Source: Planctomycetales bacterium
GTDB lineage: Bacteria > Planctomycetota > Planctomycetia > Isosphaerales > Isosphaeraceae
Assembly: GCA_027451885.1 (NCBI GenBank)
Contig: DAIDHX010000146.1
Span: forward strand, 1 to 64,000
Length of the DNA stretch: 64,000 nt
Direction of reading: 5' to 3'
The position numbers and the translations under genes are program-made. How positions within the stretch are numbered: the first letter of the stretch is position 1; each line of letters starts with the position of its first letter. Below, one piece after another: positions 7,448 through 16,165 of the stretch. Under the pieces are notes generated by a model. It was not told the DNA's origin and did no database searches. It worked only from the letters and a program-made list of their open reading frames with translations.

Positions 7448-9424
7448 TCAGCGGTCGCGCGGTGAGCCTGGCTCCATCGGTCCCGTGCTACCACGGTCAG
7501 GCCGTGCGATTAGCATCGGAACATCAAGCCCATGCCGCACCCGATCCACGGTTTGGCCAAGCAGCAAGTCACGCACGAGCCCGTGGCCATGGGAACCCAC
7601 AACCAGCAAATCGACCGGATGGCTCTTCAGATAAGAGACAATCTCGCCTGCTGGGTCGGGCCCGTGCAGCAGGACCGCACGGGCGGATCGCCCCTGGCGT
7701 TTGAGGGCGTCCACCAGATCCGCCAGGTACTGCTCATCCGCCGCGGATTCCCGGTCTAGAATCTCAGAGCCGAGAACCCGCGTGAGAGGAGTATTCACCA
7801 CGTGCAGCAGCACCAGCTCCGATGCCTGCGGATTCGCTCCAGCCAGTCCAAGCGCGCGGTTGAGAATCTCCGCGTCGTCCGCTTCGTGCTCAAGGGCGAC
7901 ACCGATCCTACCCAACGCACGAGGACGCAGGGCTCGCACCCAGTCGAGCTGCATGCTTGGCTGCGGTGTCCACGGCGGTGAGGGCATCACCCAGGGCTTA
8001 ACCGTGACCCAGAGGATCAGTGCGAAGGCACAGCCGATCAGTCCATAGAGCAAGCCAGCCACCGGTAGCCAAACGGGAATCGGGCCGAGCAACAGGCCTC
8101 GTGTTGCTGTGACCCAATTCTGCGCCTCGTCGAGCACCAACTTACCGTTGAGCCCTACGATCGTTGCCGCGGTGGTCCACGCGAGCGCCTGAACCCATCG
8201 CGGCGAGGCGAACGAGCCCATGTTCCGACGATTCGACGTGAAGTGAATCAGGGGAATGACCGCGAATGAGAGCTGAAGGCTGAGAATCACCTGGCTCAGA
8301 ACGAGCAGCTTCTGGGTCGATTTTTCACCTGCAAGCACGATCGCGGCTACGGCGGGCACAAGAGCGAGCAGCCGCGTGGCAAGACGCCTGAGCCAGGGCG
8401 CAAGCCGCAGCCGCAGATAACCTTCCATGACAATCTGACCAGCCAGAGTGCCAGTGAGGGTGGAACTTTGCCCTGCGCACAAAAGGGCGATGCCAAAAAG
8501 CTTGGGGGCATATGTCGCGAGGAAGTCGGGCAAGATCTGGTAGGCTTCCTCGATGGTTGCAACCTCAACACCGTGCCGGAAGAATACCGCCGCGCTCAAC
8601 ACCAGGATCGCTGAGTTCACCAGGAACGCCGCGTTGAGCGCGATCGTCGAATCGAGCAAATAGTAACGTAAAGCTGATCGCTTGCTCGTGGCGTCCCCAC
8701 TGATCTGGCGCGTCTGCACCAGTGCGGAGTGCAGATAAAGATTGTGCGGCATCACCGTCGCACCCAGGATGCCAATCGCGACGTAGAGCGCGCCCTCCGG
8801 CAGAGTCGGGCGCAAACCCGCAACCACCCCGCCGATCTCAGGCTTGGCCAGAAAAAGCTGAACCAGGAAGCAGGCACCGATCGTCGCCACGAGTGCCAGA
8901 ATCACGGCCTCAACCTGGCGCATACCATAGCGCTGGAGCCAAAGCAGAACGAACGTGTCAAACGCTGTGATCACGCATCCGATCAAGAGCGGCAGGTTAA
9001 AGAGCAGTTTGAGAGCGATGATCGTTCCCAAAACCTCGGCGAGGTCCGTGGCGGCAATCGCAATCTCAGCCAGTACCCACAAAAGCGCGTTGAGCCGGGG
9101 CGAGTACTCTGCACGGCAAGCCTGGGCCAGATCATAACCCGTCACCACCCCGAGCCTGGCCGCGAGGGTCTGGAGCAGGATCGCCATCACATTCGACATC
9201 AGCAGGACCCAGATGAGCGCATAGCCAAACTGCGCGCCCCCCTGGATATCCGTTGCCCAGTTGCCGGGGTCCATGTAGCCGACGCTGACCAAATACGCCG
9301 GCCCGAGAAACGCAAACGCACGCCGTAGTCGACCATTCGCCCCTCGCGACGAAGGGATCGCCACCGAGGAGTGCACCTCCTCGAGTGAGCGACGAGTCGC
9401 GTGTGTCTCTTCAACAAACGCCAT
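7448..9424 (-). CDS. mntH: NRAMP divalent metal transporter fused to a universal stress protein domain
   Basis: A 658-residue protein. Residues about 35-460 form an NRAMP proton-coupled Mn2+/Fe2+ importer with the two metal-site motifs DPGN (52-55, TM1) and MPHNLYLHS (225-233, TM6) and about eleven membrane segments. After a linker, residues about 505-650 form a UspA-type domain ending with the nucleotide-binding signature GSHGHGLVRDLLLGQTV. The fusion suggests that transport is tuned by nucleotide or stress state. I chose ATG 9424 over an in-frame GTG 12 nt upstream; neither has a strong ribosome binding site. A promoter with a dyad in its spacer lies upstream. Metal specificity (Mn versus Fe) cannot be settled from sequence, so the symbol is provisional. 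Confidence 0.9.
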   Translation of the reverse strand: MAFVEETHATRRSLEEVHSSVAIPSSRGANGRLRRAFAFLGPAYLVSVGYMDPGNWATDIQGGAQFGYALIWVLLMSNVMAILLQTLAARLGVVTGYDLAQACRAEYSPRLNALLWVLAEIAIAATDLAEVLGTIIALKLLFNLPLLIGCVITAFDTFVLLWLQRYGMRQVEAVILALVATIGACFLVQLFLAKPEIGGVVAGLRPTLPEGALYVAIGILGATVMPHNLYLHSALVQTRQISGDATSKRSALRYYLLDSTIALNAAFLVNSAILVLSAAVFFRHGVEVATIEEAYQILPDFLATYAPKLFGIALLCAGQSSTLTGTLAGQIVMEGYLRLRLAPWLRRLATRLLALVPAVAAIVLAGEKSTQKLLVLSQVILSLQLSFAVIPLIHFTSNRRNMGSFASPRWVQALAWTTAATIVGLNGKLVLDEAQNWVTATRGLLLGPIPVWLPVAGLLYGLIGCAFALILWVTVKPWVMPSPPWTPQPSMQLDWVRALRPRALGRIGVALEHEADDAEILNRALGLAGANPQASELVLLHVVNTPLTRVLGSEILDRESAADEQYLADLVDALKRQGRSARAVLLHGPDPAGEIVSYLKSHPVDLLVVGSHGHGLVRDLLLGQTVDRVRHGLDVPMLIARPDRGSTGPMEPGSPRDR

Positions 9425-9493
9425 TAATCCAATCACTCAAATCCCACGAGACCCGATCGTCCATCAATTTCCGCGCTCGATCCAATCGTAACT

Positions 9494-9522
9494 GTTATAC
9501 ACACGGATTCCGTATCGGCCAA
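9494..9522 (-). promoter_or_regulatory. mntH promoter with a dyad in the spacer
   Basis: On the minus strand TTGGCC (-35) and TATAAC (-10, 5 of 6 consensus) are 17 nt apart, about 70 nt before the mntH ATG. The spacer holds a perfect dyad ACGGA-T-TCCGT at 9503-9513, a position where a bound repressor would block RNA polymerase. The regulator is unknown. Confidence 0.45.
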
Positions 9523-9550
9523 GTGAGAACATTGGATTCCAAAAACTCGA

Positions 9551-9568
9551 ATTTTGGGAAACCAAAAT
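9551..9568. repeat. 7-bp inverted repeat with GAAA centre
   Basis: ATTTTGG and CCAAAAT flank GAAA. As DNA it is an 18-bp dyad about 127 nt upstream of mntH; as RNA it would be a hairpin with a GNRA tetraloop. It may be a metalloregulator operator, but this is unproven. Confidence 0.45.
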
Positions 9569-9754
9569 CCGTCGCAGCGGCAAGATTGTTTTGGGATCCA
9601 TCCAGATAGTTGCTCCAGGACTGGATCCAGGTGGTTCTAGAACGAATAGGCGGTCATGGTCTCGGGACAGAGAAAATCTCAGATGATACGATAGAATGGG
9701 GTGTGGGATTTTGATGTTGCCGAATGCTGCGCGAGCGAGCGCGGAGGTGCGAGG

Positions 9755-10234
9755 ATGTGCTCACGTCTGACAGGCTGGCTGCCGGCTCTCGTTCTCGGAA
9801 CCGTACTAAGCGTTTCGATGGGTGCGGGGGAGTGCCGCGCCCAGACGACGGGGACCCAATCCTCGTACCGGGTGAGCGATTACCTTGGCTCGCCGGGCAC
9901 TTACGGCATGAGCTACGGCTTCGCGAGCTACGGCATGCCACAGACTTACTCGGTGTTTTCGGCGTATCCTGGGCCGTCCTACGGCAGGACCATGCCACCC
10001 TATGGCATCATGCCAGGCAAGTTCGGAGTCGGGCTCTGGAGGCCTGGATTTGCCACGAATGGCTATGTCTACGGTGCTTCGTATTATCAACCTTCCACCT
10101 ACACGGCGAACGTATACGGTTATCGCACCTTTGTTTATGGCTCGAATCCGGGCCGTGCCTCAACCCGCGTGGCGCCTCCGCCGGTTGGGGTCTACGCGCC
10201 GTACCTGGGGCCGCGAACGCTTTACGGTTGGTAG
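9755..10234 (+). CDS. Gly/Tyr-rich secreted protein, unknown function
   Basis: The ATG follows GGAGG at 7-nt spacing. The 159-residue product has a clear signal peptide: Arg near the N-terminus, a hydrophobic stretch about 8-22, and a likely cleavage after CRA near residue 29. The mature part is dominated by Gly, Tyr, Ser and Pro, with repeated YG and SYG pairs (TYGMSYGFASYG, VYGYRTFVYGS), few charged residues and no known domain. Such composition suits a low-complexity structural or surface-associated protein. It stands alone on the plus strand, divergent from mntH and 61 nt before the LarA-like gene. I do not recognise a family. Confidence 0.7.
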   Translation: MCSRLTGWLPALVLGTVLSVSMGAGECRAQTTGTQSSYRVSDYLGSPGTYGMSYGFASYGMPQTYSVFSAYPGPSYGRTMPPYGIMPGKFGVGLWRPGFATNGYVYGASYYQPSTYTANVYGYRTFVYGSNPGRASTRVAPPPVGVYAPYLGPRTLYGW

Positions 10235-10295
10235 CACATGTGGCCAGCAGCAGATGTTCGGCACTCTGGTTCGTGAATCAACGAGACCTTGTTTC

Positions 10296-11606
10296 ATGAC
10301 GTTCCCACCTCTCGCTCGCATCCGACAGCACCCCCCCATGACGCGCGAGGCCGACGTTCCTGGCGCGGTGCGCACGCTTATTCTCGAGAGTGCGATCGAG
10401 AAGCGGGTGAAGCCCGGAGGAACGATCGCGGTTGGCATCGGCAGCCGTGGCGTGAACCAAATCGCGCTGATCGCCCGCAGCGTTGTGGATGCGCTCAAGG
10501 AGCGAGGATATCGACCGTTTATTGTAGCGGCGATGGGTAGCCACGGTGGTGCCACGCCGGAAGGTCAGCGCGCGTTATTAGCCGAGTACGGTGTCACGGA
10601 AGACGCCATGGGTGTGCCTGTAAAGACGGATATGGAGACGGTCGAACTCGGTACAAATCCCGTCGGCTTGCCGATCTACTTCGACAAGAATGCCTACCAG
10701 GCTGACGGCATCGTGCTCGTGAACCGGGTAAAGCCGCACACCGATTTTCAGTCCGAGTTTGAATCTGGCGTTCTCAAGATGCTGGTGATCGGTCTGGGCA
10801 AACGGCAGGGTGCCAGCCAGGTTCACAAGCTTGGCGTCCGGGGGATGAAAGAGGTTTTGCCCGCGGTTGGACGCAGCTTGCTTGAGAAGACGCGTTTTGC
10901 GCTCGGGATTGCGATTCTGGAGAACGCCGTCGACGAAACGGCCGAGATTAAGGTACTCGAGCCAGACACCATTCTTACCGAAGAGCCAAAGCTGCTCGAG
11001 CGGGCGCGTGGCCTCATGGGCCGGCTGCCGTTCGATCAGATCGACGTTCTGGTTGTAGGGGAGCTGGGCAAGAACTATTCGGGAGCGGGAATGGATCCGA
11101 ACGTGATCGGCCGGCTCATGGTGGAAACCCAGCCCGACCTGGCACGTCCCGTGGTGACCCGGCTTGTTGTACTCGACGCATCGGAGGAAAGCCACGGAAA
11201 CATCGTCGGCGTCGGATTCGCGGATCTCACCACCGAGAAGCTCGTTTCTCGGCTCGACCCAGAATCGTATCGGATCAATATCCTAACTTCGTGTTTTCTT
11301 GAGCGTGGCCGAATTCCGATCACCTTGCCCACCGATCGCGACGTGATTCAGACCGCGATCGAAACATGCTGGCGGATCGACCCCGCTCAGGCGAGGATCG
11401 TAGTGATCCCCAATACACTCGAGGTCGAGACGATGTGGATCAGCAAGCCACTTCTGAACGAGACCCAGGCTAACCCCCACCTCAGCCTTGAAACCGACTT
11501 CCTGCCCATGCCGATCCTGACGGACGGCACACTTGATCAGGAATCGCTTTTTCCGAACAGCGTAAGAGGGCGGAGGCGGAAGAACGGCGTGCCGGGTTCG
11601 CATTGA
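10296..11606 (+). CDS. LarA-like protein (DUF2088, nickel-pincer lactate racemase superfamily)
   Basis: A 436-residue homologue of lactate racemase LarA. Residues equivalent to those holding the nickel-pincer nucleotide in LarA appear in order: H83 in MGSHGGAT, H148 in VKPHTDF, K161 in SGVLKMLVIGLG, H177 in QVHKLG. Their spacing (65, 13, 16) is close to that of LarA (66, 10, 16, recalled from the Lactobacillus enzyme). The lysine would carry the covalent cofactor. The N-terminal loop reads GIGSRGV instead of the usual DPTRP-type motif, so the substrate probably differs from lactate. No larB, larC or larE lies in the window. The ATG at 10296 was chosen; 10338 is an alternative. Likely a 2-hydroxyacid racemase or epimerase; substrate unknown. 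Confidence 0.8.
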   Translation: MTFPPLARIRQHPPMTREADVPGAVRTLILESAIEKRVKPGGTIAVGIGSRGVNQIALIARSVVDALKERGYRPFIVAAMGSHGGATPEGQRALLAEYGVTEDAMGVPVKTDMETVELGTNPVGLPIYFDKNAYQADGIVLVNRVKPHTDFQSEFESGVLKMLVIGLGKRQGASQVHKLGVRGMKEVLPAVGRSLLEKTRFALGIAILENAVDETAEIKVLEPDTILTEEPKLLERARGLMGRLPFDQIDVLVVGELGKNYSGAGMDPNVIGRLMVETQPDLARPVVTRLVVLDASEESHGNIVGVGFADLTTEKLVSRLDPESYRINILTSCFLERGRIPITLPTDRDVIQTAIETCWRIDPAQARIVVIPNTLEVETMWISKPLLNETQANPHLSLETDFLPMPILTDGTLDQESLFPNSVRGRRRKNGVPGSH

Positions 11607-11611
11607 GGGAG

Positions 11612-11633
11612 ACGTTCCGCCCCGGGAACGTTT
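11612..11633 (+). terminator. weak hairpin between convergent genes
   Basis: A 7-bp stem (ACGTTCC/GGAACGT) with a short GC loop and only TTT after it lies 6 nt past the LarA-like stop codon and before the end of the convergent HEAT gene. It may terminate the plus-strand transcript, but the T-run is poor. Confidence 0.35.
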
Positions 11634-11653
11634 GAAGCGGCTGCGAATGGGGC

Positions 11654-12811
11654 TCAGTTCGCCTTCGGGTTCAGGGCACGCGAGCCAGGCAGAGGCGGCA
11701 ACGATGCCGTGTTTTCCACCGGCGGCAGGCATTTGCCAGCAGCCTCGCGTACCACCTTCGAGACATCCGACCGGGCCATCTCGGCTAGTCTGCGCTCAAC
11801 GAGCGGCGACTTATGGCTTGCCAGGGCCTCGATCGCGGCCAGCCGCACCGATTCCACCGAATCCTTGGAAAGCTGGATCAGCCAGACGACGGGATCGAGG
11901 TCGCTCCGATCCTTGATCAGCGGAATCACAGACACACGCTGGGCTGGCTTGGGGCTAAAGATCAAGGCGCCGAGGCTGATCTGCTCCTGGCTCAGTCCGC
12001 GTGTCTTGAGAACAAGACTGGCTGCCTCTTGAATTGTCGGATCCGAGTCGTTCATGCGGGTGAGGAGCATGTCGACCGTCAAGACATTCGGTCGGTTGGA
12101 GTAGGAGACGAGCGTTTGCTTTCGGACCTGGCGATCCGGGTCCTCGAGGTAAGGGAGCCCTGGAGCAGACAGTTCATCGATCGGCAGCGCTCCCAGGCAG
12201 GCCACCGCTGCGGACCGAACGGTGGAATCACGGCTCGAGAGGCAACGGACCACGCCCGGGTGCATTCCACCTTTCCACTCGGCGAGCATTTGCTCTTCGA
12301 CGGGAATAATGGAACGCCCAGGGGTCCAGACCCAAAGCTTGGCGATTTCAACGAGCGCGGCCTTGCGCGTATTCGGATCCGCGTCGGCCATGCTGGCGGT
12401 CAAGATATCGTGAAGCGGAGGCAAGGCATCGACCCATTTCGGTGGGGCCGGCTCTTTGGAGTAACGATCGAAAATCCGGCAGGCGGCAAGCACTACACTC
12501 GCCCGGGCGGGTCCTTCGTACTTCAGAAATCCCTTACGAAGTGCCTGCAGGGTCTGGTTGAGCGTCTCGCATTCCTGCTCGGTGGCAGGTTGGATCTTGG
12601 CGCCCAATGCCGGAATCACTTCCTCACTGAGCGCAGTAAGCGCAGTGATGTCACCCGCGCGCAAAGCCGCATCGCGATCCATGGCGACCGGAATTGCTGC
12701 GCCTGTGCGCCGGGCACCAAACATGCCTGATTTCCAGCAAAATGCCGCCGTGGCTATGAGCGTGCAAGCCAGCACCGCTGCCACGAAGCCCACTCTCCGT
12801 CGCTTCGCCAT
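11654..12811 (-). CDS. membrane-anchored HEAT-repeat protein
   Basis: A 385-residue protein with an N-terminal anchor or signal (basic MAKRRR, then a hydrophobic stretch about 8-26). Helical HEAT-like units follow, for example DPNTRKAALVEIAKLW, DSTVRSAAVACLGAL, DRQVRKQTLVSYS, DPTIQEAASLVLK, ESVRLAAIEALASH and SKVVREAAGKCL. These repeats mediate protein contacts and are abundant in planctomycetes. The ATG at 12811 has GGAGG at 5-nt spacing, while the in-frame GTG three bases earlier would sit too close. It is divergent from the FAD dehydrogenase gene. No enzymatic residues seen; specific role unknown. Confidence 0.8.
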   Translation of the reverse strand: MAKRRRVGFVAAVLACTLIATAAFCWKSGMFGARRTGAAIPVAMDRDAALRAGDITALTALSEEVIPALGAKIQPATEQECETLNQTLQALRKGFLKYEGPARASVVLAACRIFDRYSKEPAPPKWVDALPPLHDILTASMADADPNTRKAALVEIAKLWVWTPGRSIIPVEEQMLAEWKGGMHPGVVRCLSSRDSTVRSAAVACLGALPIDELSAPGLPYLEDPDRQVRKQTLVSYSNRPNVLTVDMLLTRMNDSDPTIQEAASLVLKTRGLSQEQISLGALIFSPKPAQRVSVIPLIKDRSDLDPVVWLIQLSKDSVESVRLAAIEALASHKSPLVERRLAEMARSDVSKVVREAAGKCLPPVENTASLPPLPGSRALNPKAN

Positions 12812-13008
12812 CACCGCCTCCCTGCCACTCGGATCCTGGACTCCTATCCCGTCGGCTCCTCGATTCTTGACGCACGTTGCTTTCCACAGGCGCCGCGTAT
12901 CATAGTGAGACGGAAAAACGCGGCAAGGTCATTTCAACCTGCGTCTCGAAGGGCGCAGACCGATCCCCCATGGCCTGCCGGGTGGGTCCTGTTTGGAACC
13001 AAGCTCAA

Positions 13009-15912
13009 ATGACCACTCCACTCGCCGACAGGCTCCGCCGCGAAACCCAGGCTGAGATCCACGACGATCGCGGAACCCGTGGCGTCTACTCCACCGACGC
13101 GAGCCTTTACGAGATTCAGCCACAGTGTGTGGTAGTGCCCCGATCGGCGCGGGATGTCGTGGGCGTGGTGGCTGTGGCGGCTGACCTGGGCATCCCGATC
13201 ATCCCACGCGGCGGCGGCACGAGCCTTTCCGGCCAGACGGTTGGAGAAGGGATCGTCATCGACTTCTCGAAATGGATGAATCGAATCGGTGTGGTGGACC
13301 GTGACCGAATGACGGTGCGCGTCGAGCCAGGGGTTGTTCTCGAGCGCTTGAATACTCATCTGAAACCGATGGGCCTCATGTTCGGCCCGGACGTTTCGAC
13401 GAGTGATCGAGCAACCCTCGGCGGGATGATCGGCAATAACTCGGCGGGGGCACGTTCGCTTCGCTACGGGAAGATGGTCGATCACGTGCAGGCGCTGGAG
13501 GTGGTGTTCTCAGATGGAACAACAGGGCGGCTCGGAGCGATCGAGGCCAGCGAGCTCGACGCCCTCTGCGCTCGCCCAGATATCTTGGGACGTGTGCACA
13601 AGGTTGCGCGCGAGCAGGTCATTGCGCACGAGCAGGCGATTCGCGCACATTTCCCACGCATTCTGCGCAGAGTGAGCGGTTACAACCTTGATGAGCTTGT
13701 ACCAGGCCTTCCGATCCGACCGACCGGCTGGATCGACCCACCCTGGCGGTTCAATCTTTCCAAATTAGTTACGGGTGCGGAGGGAACGCTCGCTGTCGTC
13801 TTGTCCGCGGATGTCTCGGTCACGCCGCTTCCCGCTGCTGAAGGACTCGTCGTGATGTCATTCGCATCGATACCGCATGCGCTTGACCAGCTCTCGCTCA
13901 TCCTGCGATCTCGACCTTCCGCGGTCGAGATGCTTGACCGGATGATTCTCGACCTGGCGGCGAGCAACCCCCATTTTGCGAAGGCGCTTGACTTCACCTC
14001 GGGCCGTCCAGGTGCTGTACTTGCGGCTCAACTTCACGCGGACTCGCAAACTGAGCTTGAAGAACGGGCTCGAGCACTCGAAAACGCGATTCATGGCTGC
14101 GCGGGGCTACTTGGCGTCCGGACACGGTTGGCTGATGCAGCTCGGGACGACTTCTGGAAGATTCGCAAAGCCGGCTTCGCGCTTGTAATGGGGATGGTCG
14201 GAGATGCCAAGCCAATCGCCTTCGTCGAGGACACGGCCGTGGATCCCGCCCGACTGCCCGAATTTCATGCGCGCTTCGAATCAATCGTCAGCCGGCATGA
14301 GATTAAGGCGGCCTGCTACGGCCACGCCGACGTTGGCTGCTTGCACATCCGGCCGATCCTTTCCGTGAAGACCAAGGAGGGCGTCGAGATGATGCGCGCG
14401 ATCGCCCGCGAGGTCTCAGATCTCGTCCTTGAGTTCCAGGGAGCGATGAGCGGCGAGCATGGCGACGGACTGGCGCGGACCCTCTGGAATCGCAAACTGT
14501 TCGGGCAGGAAGTTTATACTGCTTTTCAGTCTGTGAAGGCCGCGTTTGACCCACGGGGGCTTTTGAACCCCGGCAAGGTCATTGGCGACCAGGACCTGGG
14601 TGCGAACCTGCGAATCAGCCCCGACTACCACCCGGTCGAGCCTGCCCAAACGATGCTCGATTTCAGCGGGCAGGGGGGGTTCGCACGCGCAGTCGAGATG
14701 TGCTCAGGCGTGGGGGTCTGCCGCAAGACAGAGCAAGGGGTGATGTGCCCGTCGTACATGGCCACACGTGATGAAACTCATACGACGCGCGGGCGAGCAA
14801 ACCTGCTGCGGCTGGCGATGACGGGTAAGCTCGAGACGCGAGGCACTGGCCTTGGAGACGACTCGCTCTGGCATGCGCTTGATCTTTGCCTGGAATGCAA
14901 GGCCTGCAAAAGTGAGTGCCCTTCCCAGGTGGACATGGCAAAGCTCAAATCGGAAGCGCTTCACGCGCGGTATCAGAATTCCCTGCGGCCGCTCAATCAC
15001 CACCTCTTTGCGAACCTCTTTCGACTTGGTCCGCTGGGATCAGCACTGGCACCCATCACGAATGGTCTGCTCGCGAATCCGATTGTGAAGCGAGCCCTCG
15101 AGGGACTCTTCGCGATCGATCGCCGCCGCAACTTACCGCGATATGTTCGGCCAAACTTCCGCCAGTGGTTCAATGAGCATACGCAAGATCCACGCGCCGG
15201 TGGTAAGGGGCGCGTGATTCTGCTCGACGATTGCTTTACCACGTATCATGAACCCTCAGTCGGAATCGCCTCGGTTCAGGTGCTTGAAGCCGCTGGCTAC
15301 ACGGTCGAGCGAGCAGGCATCGCCTGCTGCGGCCGTCCAGCGATTTCCAAGGGAATGCTCCACCTTGCCCGAGATCTCGCCTCGGCCGCGGTTGCACACC
15401 TGGCGCCGCTCGCCCGCGCAGGCATCCCGATCGTGGGTTGTGAGCCCTCGTGTATTGCTGCGCTCGTTGATGAGTATCCCGATTTCCGTCTCGGCGACGA
15501 CGCCCGAATCGTGGCTCGTCAAACCAGTACGGTCGAGGCGTTCATCGCCAAACACCTGCCCGATCTGCCTCTTGCGACCATACCCGCCCGGGTGCTCTTC
15601 CACGGGCATTGCCACCAAAAAGCTGTTGTCGGAATTGATGGTACGGTCGCTGCGCTTCGGGCTGCTCCCGGACTTGAGGTTGTTGTGCTCGACGCGGGGT
15701 GTTGTGGCATGGCCGGGTCGTTCGGTTACGAAACAGGACACTACGACGTCAGCGTCCAACTTGCCAATCGCGTGCTGATTCCCGCTCTTGCCGCCCATCC
15801 GGACGCGACCCTCGCCGCGTCTGGGTTCTCCTGTCGCTCGCAAGTCCACGACATCCTAGGCACGATCGCTCGCCATCCCATCGAAATTCTGGCCGATCGA
15901 CTCAAGGGCTAA
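13009..15912 (+). CDS. FAD-linked 2-hydroxyacid dehydrogenase fused to an Fe-S (GlpC/CCG) module
   Basis: About 967 residues. The N-terminal half is an FAD-binding type 4 (PCMH) domain with PRGGGTSLSGQ near residue 65 and a GIGNNS-like loop (GGMIGNNSAGA), followed by the FAD-oxidase C-terminal domain (GEHGDGLART). The C-terminal half has ferredoxin-like Cys clusters (MCSGVGVCRKT...MCPS and CLECKACKSECPSQ) and two CCG motifs (CCGRPA, CCGMAGS) of the heterodisulfide reductase type. This architecture matches D-lactate or D-2-hydroxyglutarate dehydrogenases of the YdiJ/Dld-II kind, which pass electrons to the quinone pool or another acceptor. In-frame ATGs at 12970 and 13009 are both possible; 13009 begins just before conserved sequence. 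Substrate cannot be fixed by eye. Confidence 0.88.
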   Translation: MTTPLADRLRRETQAEIHDDRGTRGVYSTDASLYEIQPQCVVVPRSARDVVGVVAVAADLGIPIIPRGGGTSLSGQTVGEGIVIDFSKWMNRIGVVDRDRMTVRVEPGVVLERLNTHLKPMGLMFGPDVSTSDRATLGGMIGNNSAGARSLRYGKMVDHVQALEVVFSDGTTGRLGAIEASELDALCARPDILGRVHKVAREQVIAHEQAIRAHFPRILRRVSGYNLDELVPGLPIRPTGWIDPPWRFNLSKLVTGAEGTLAVVLSADVSVTPLPAAEGLVVMSFASIPHALDQLSLILRSRPSAVEMLDRMILDLAASNPHFAKALDFTSGRPGAVLAAQLHADSQTELEERARALENAIHGCAGLLGVRTRLADAARDDFWKIRKAGFALVMGMVGDAKPIAFVEDTAVDPARLPEFHARFESIVSRHEIKAACYGHADVGCLHIRPILSVKTKEGVEMMRAIAREVSDLVLEFQGAMSGEHGDGLARTLWNRKLFGQEVYTAFQSVKAAFDPRGLLNPGKVIGDQDLGANLRISPDYHPVEPAQTMLDFSGQGGFARAVEMCSGVGVCRKTEQGVMCPSYMATRDETHTTRGRANLLRLAMTGKLETRGTGLGDDSLWHALDLCLECKACKSECPSQVDMAKLKSEALHARYQNSLRPLNHHLFANLFRLGPLGSALAPITNGLLANPIVKRALEGLFAIDRRRNLPRYVRPNFRQWFNEHTQDPRAGGKGRVILLDDCFTTYHEPSVGIASVQVLEAAGYTVERAGIACCGRPAISKGMLHLARDLASAAVAHLAPLARAGIPIVGCEPSCIAALVDEYPDFRLGDDARIVARQTSTVEAFIAKHLPDLPLATIPARVLFHGHCHQKAVVGIDGTVAALRAAPGLEVVVLDAGCCGMAGSFGYETGHYDVSVQLANRVLIPALAAHPDATLAASGFSCRSQVHDILGTIARHPIEILADRLKG

Positions 15913-16165
15913 GCCGCCCTCAGACGCAATGCTGGCCTGCGACTCGCAGTCTACTAATTGCATCGTTTCGCTCCGTTTCCGTGAAATTTGAAGCCACCCT
16001 CTCGCGTTTCGCAAGAAATCGTGATAAATGGGAATTGGCCGTGTTGATCCTTTCGCGGACTCTTTTCTGTACTTCCCGTGTCAGCACCCGAGACTTCGGG
16101 GCGAGAGTGCGAGCTCGTCCCGGATCTCGACACACCCCGAGTTTCCTCAATGAACAGGAGGAACC

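Larger units (their letters stand above)
9425..9754. other. divergent regulatory region between mntH and the secreted-protein gene
   Basis: About 330 nt with no convincing reading frame. It contains the mntH promoter, an ATTTTGG/CCAAAAT dyad, and a 10-bp palindrome CTGGATCCAG at 9621-9630. The density of dyads suggests operators for one or both divergent genes. Confidence 0.5.
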
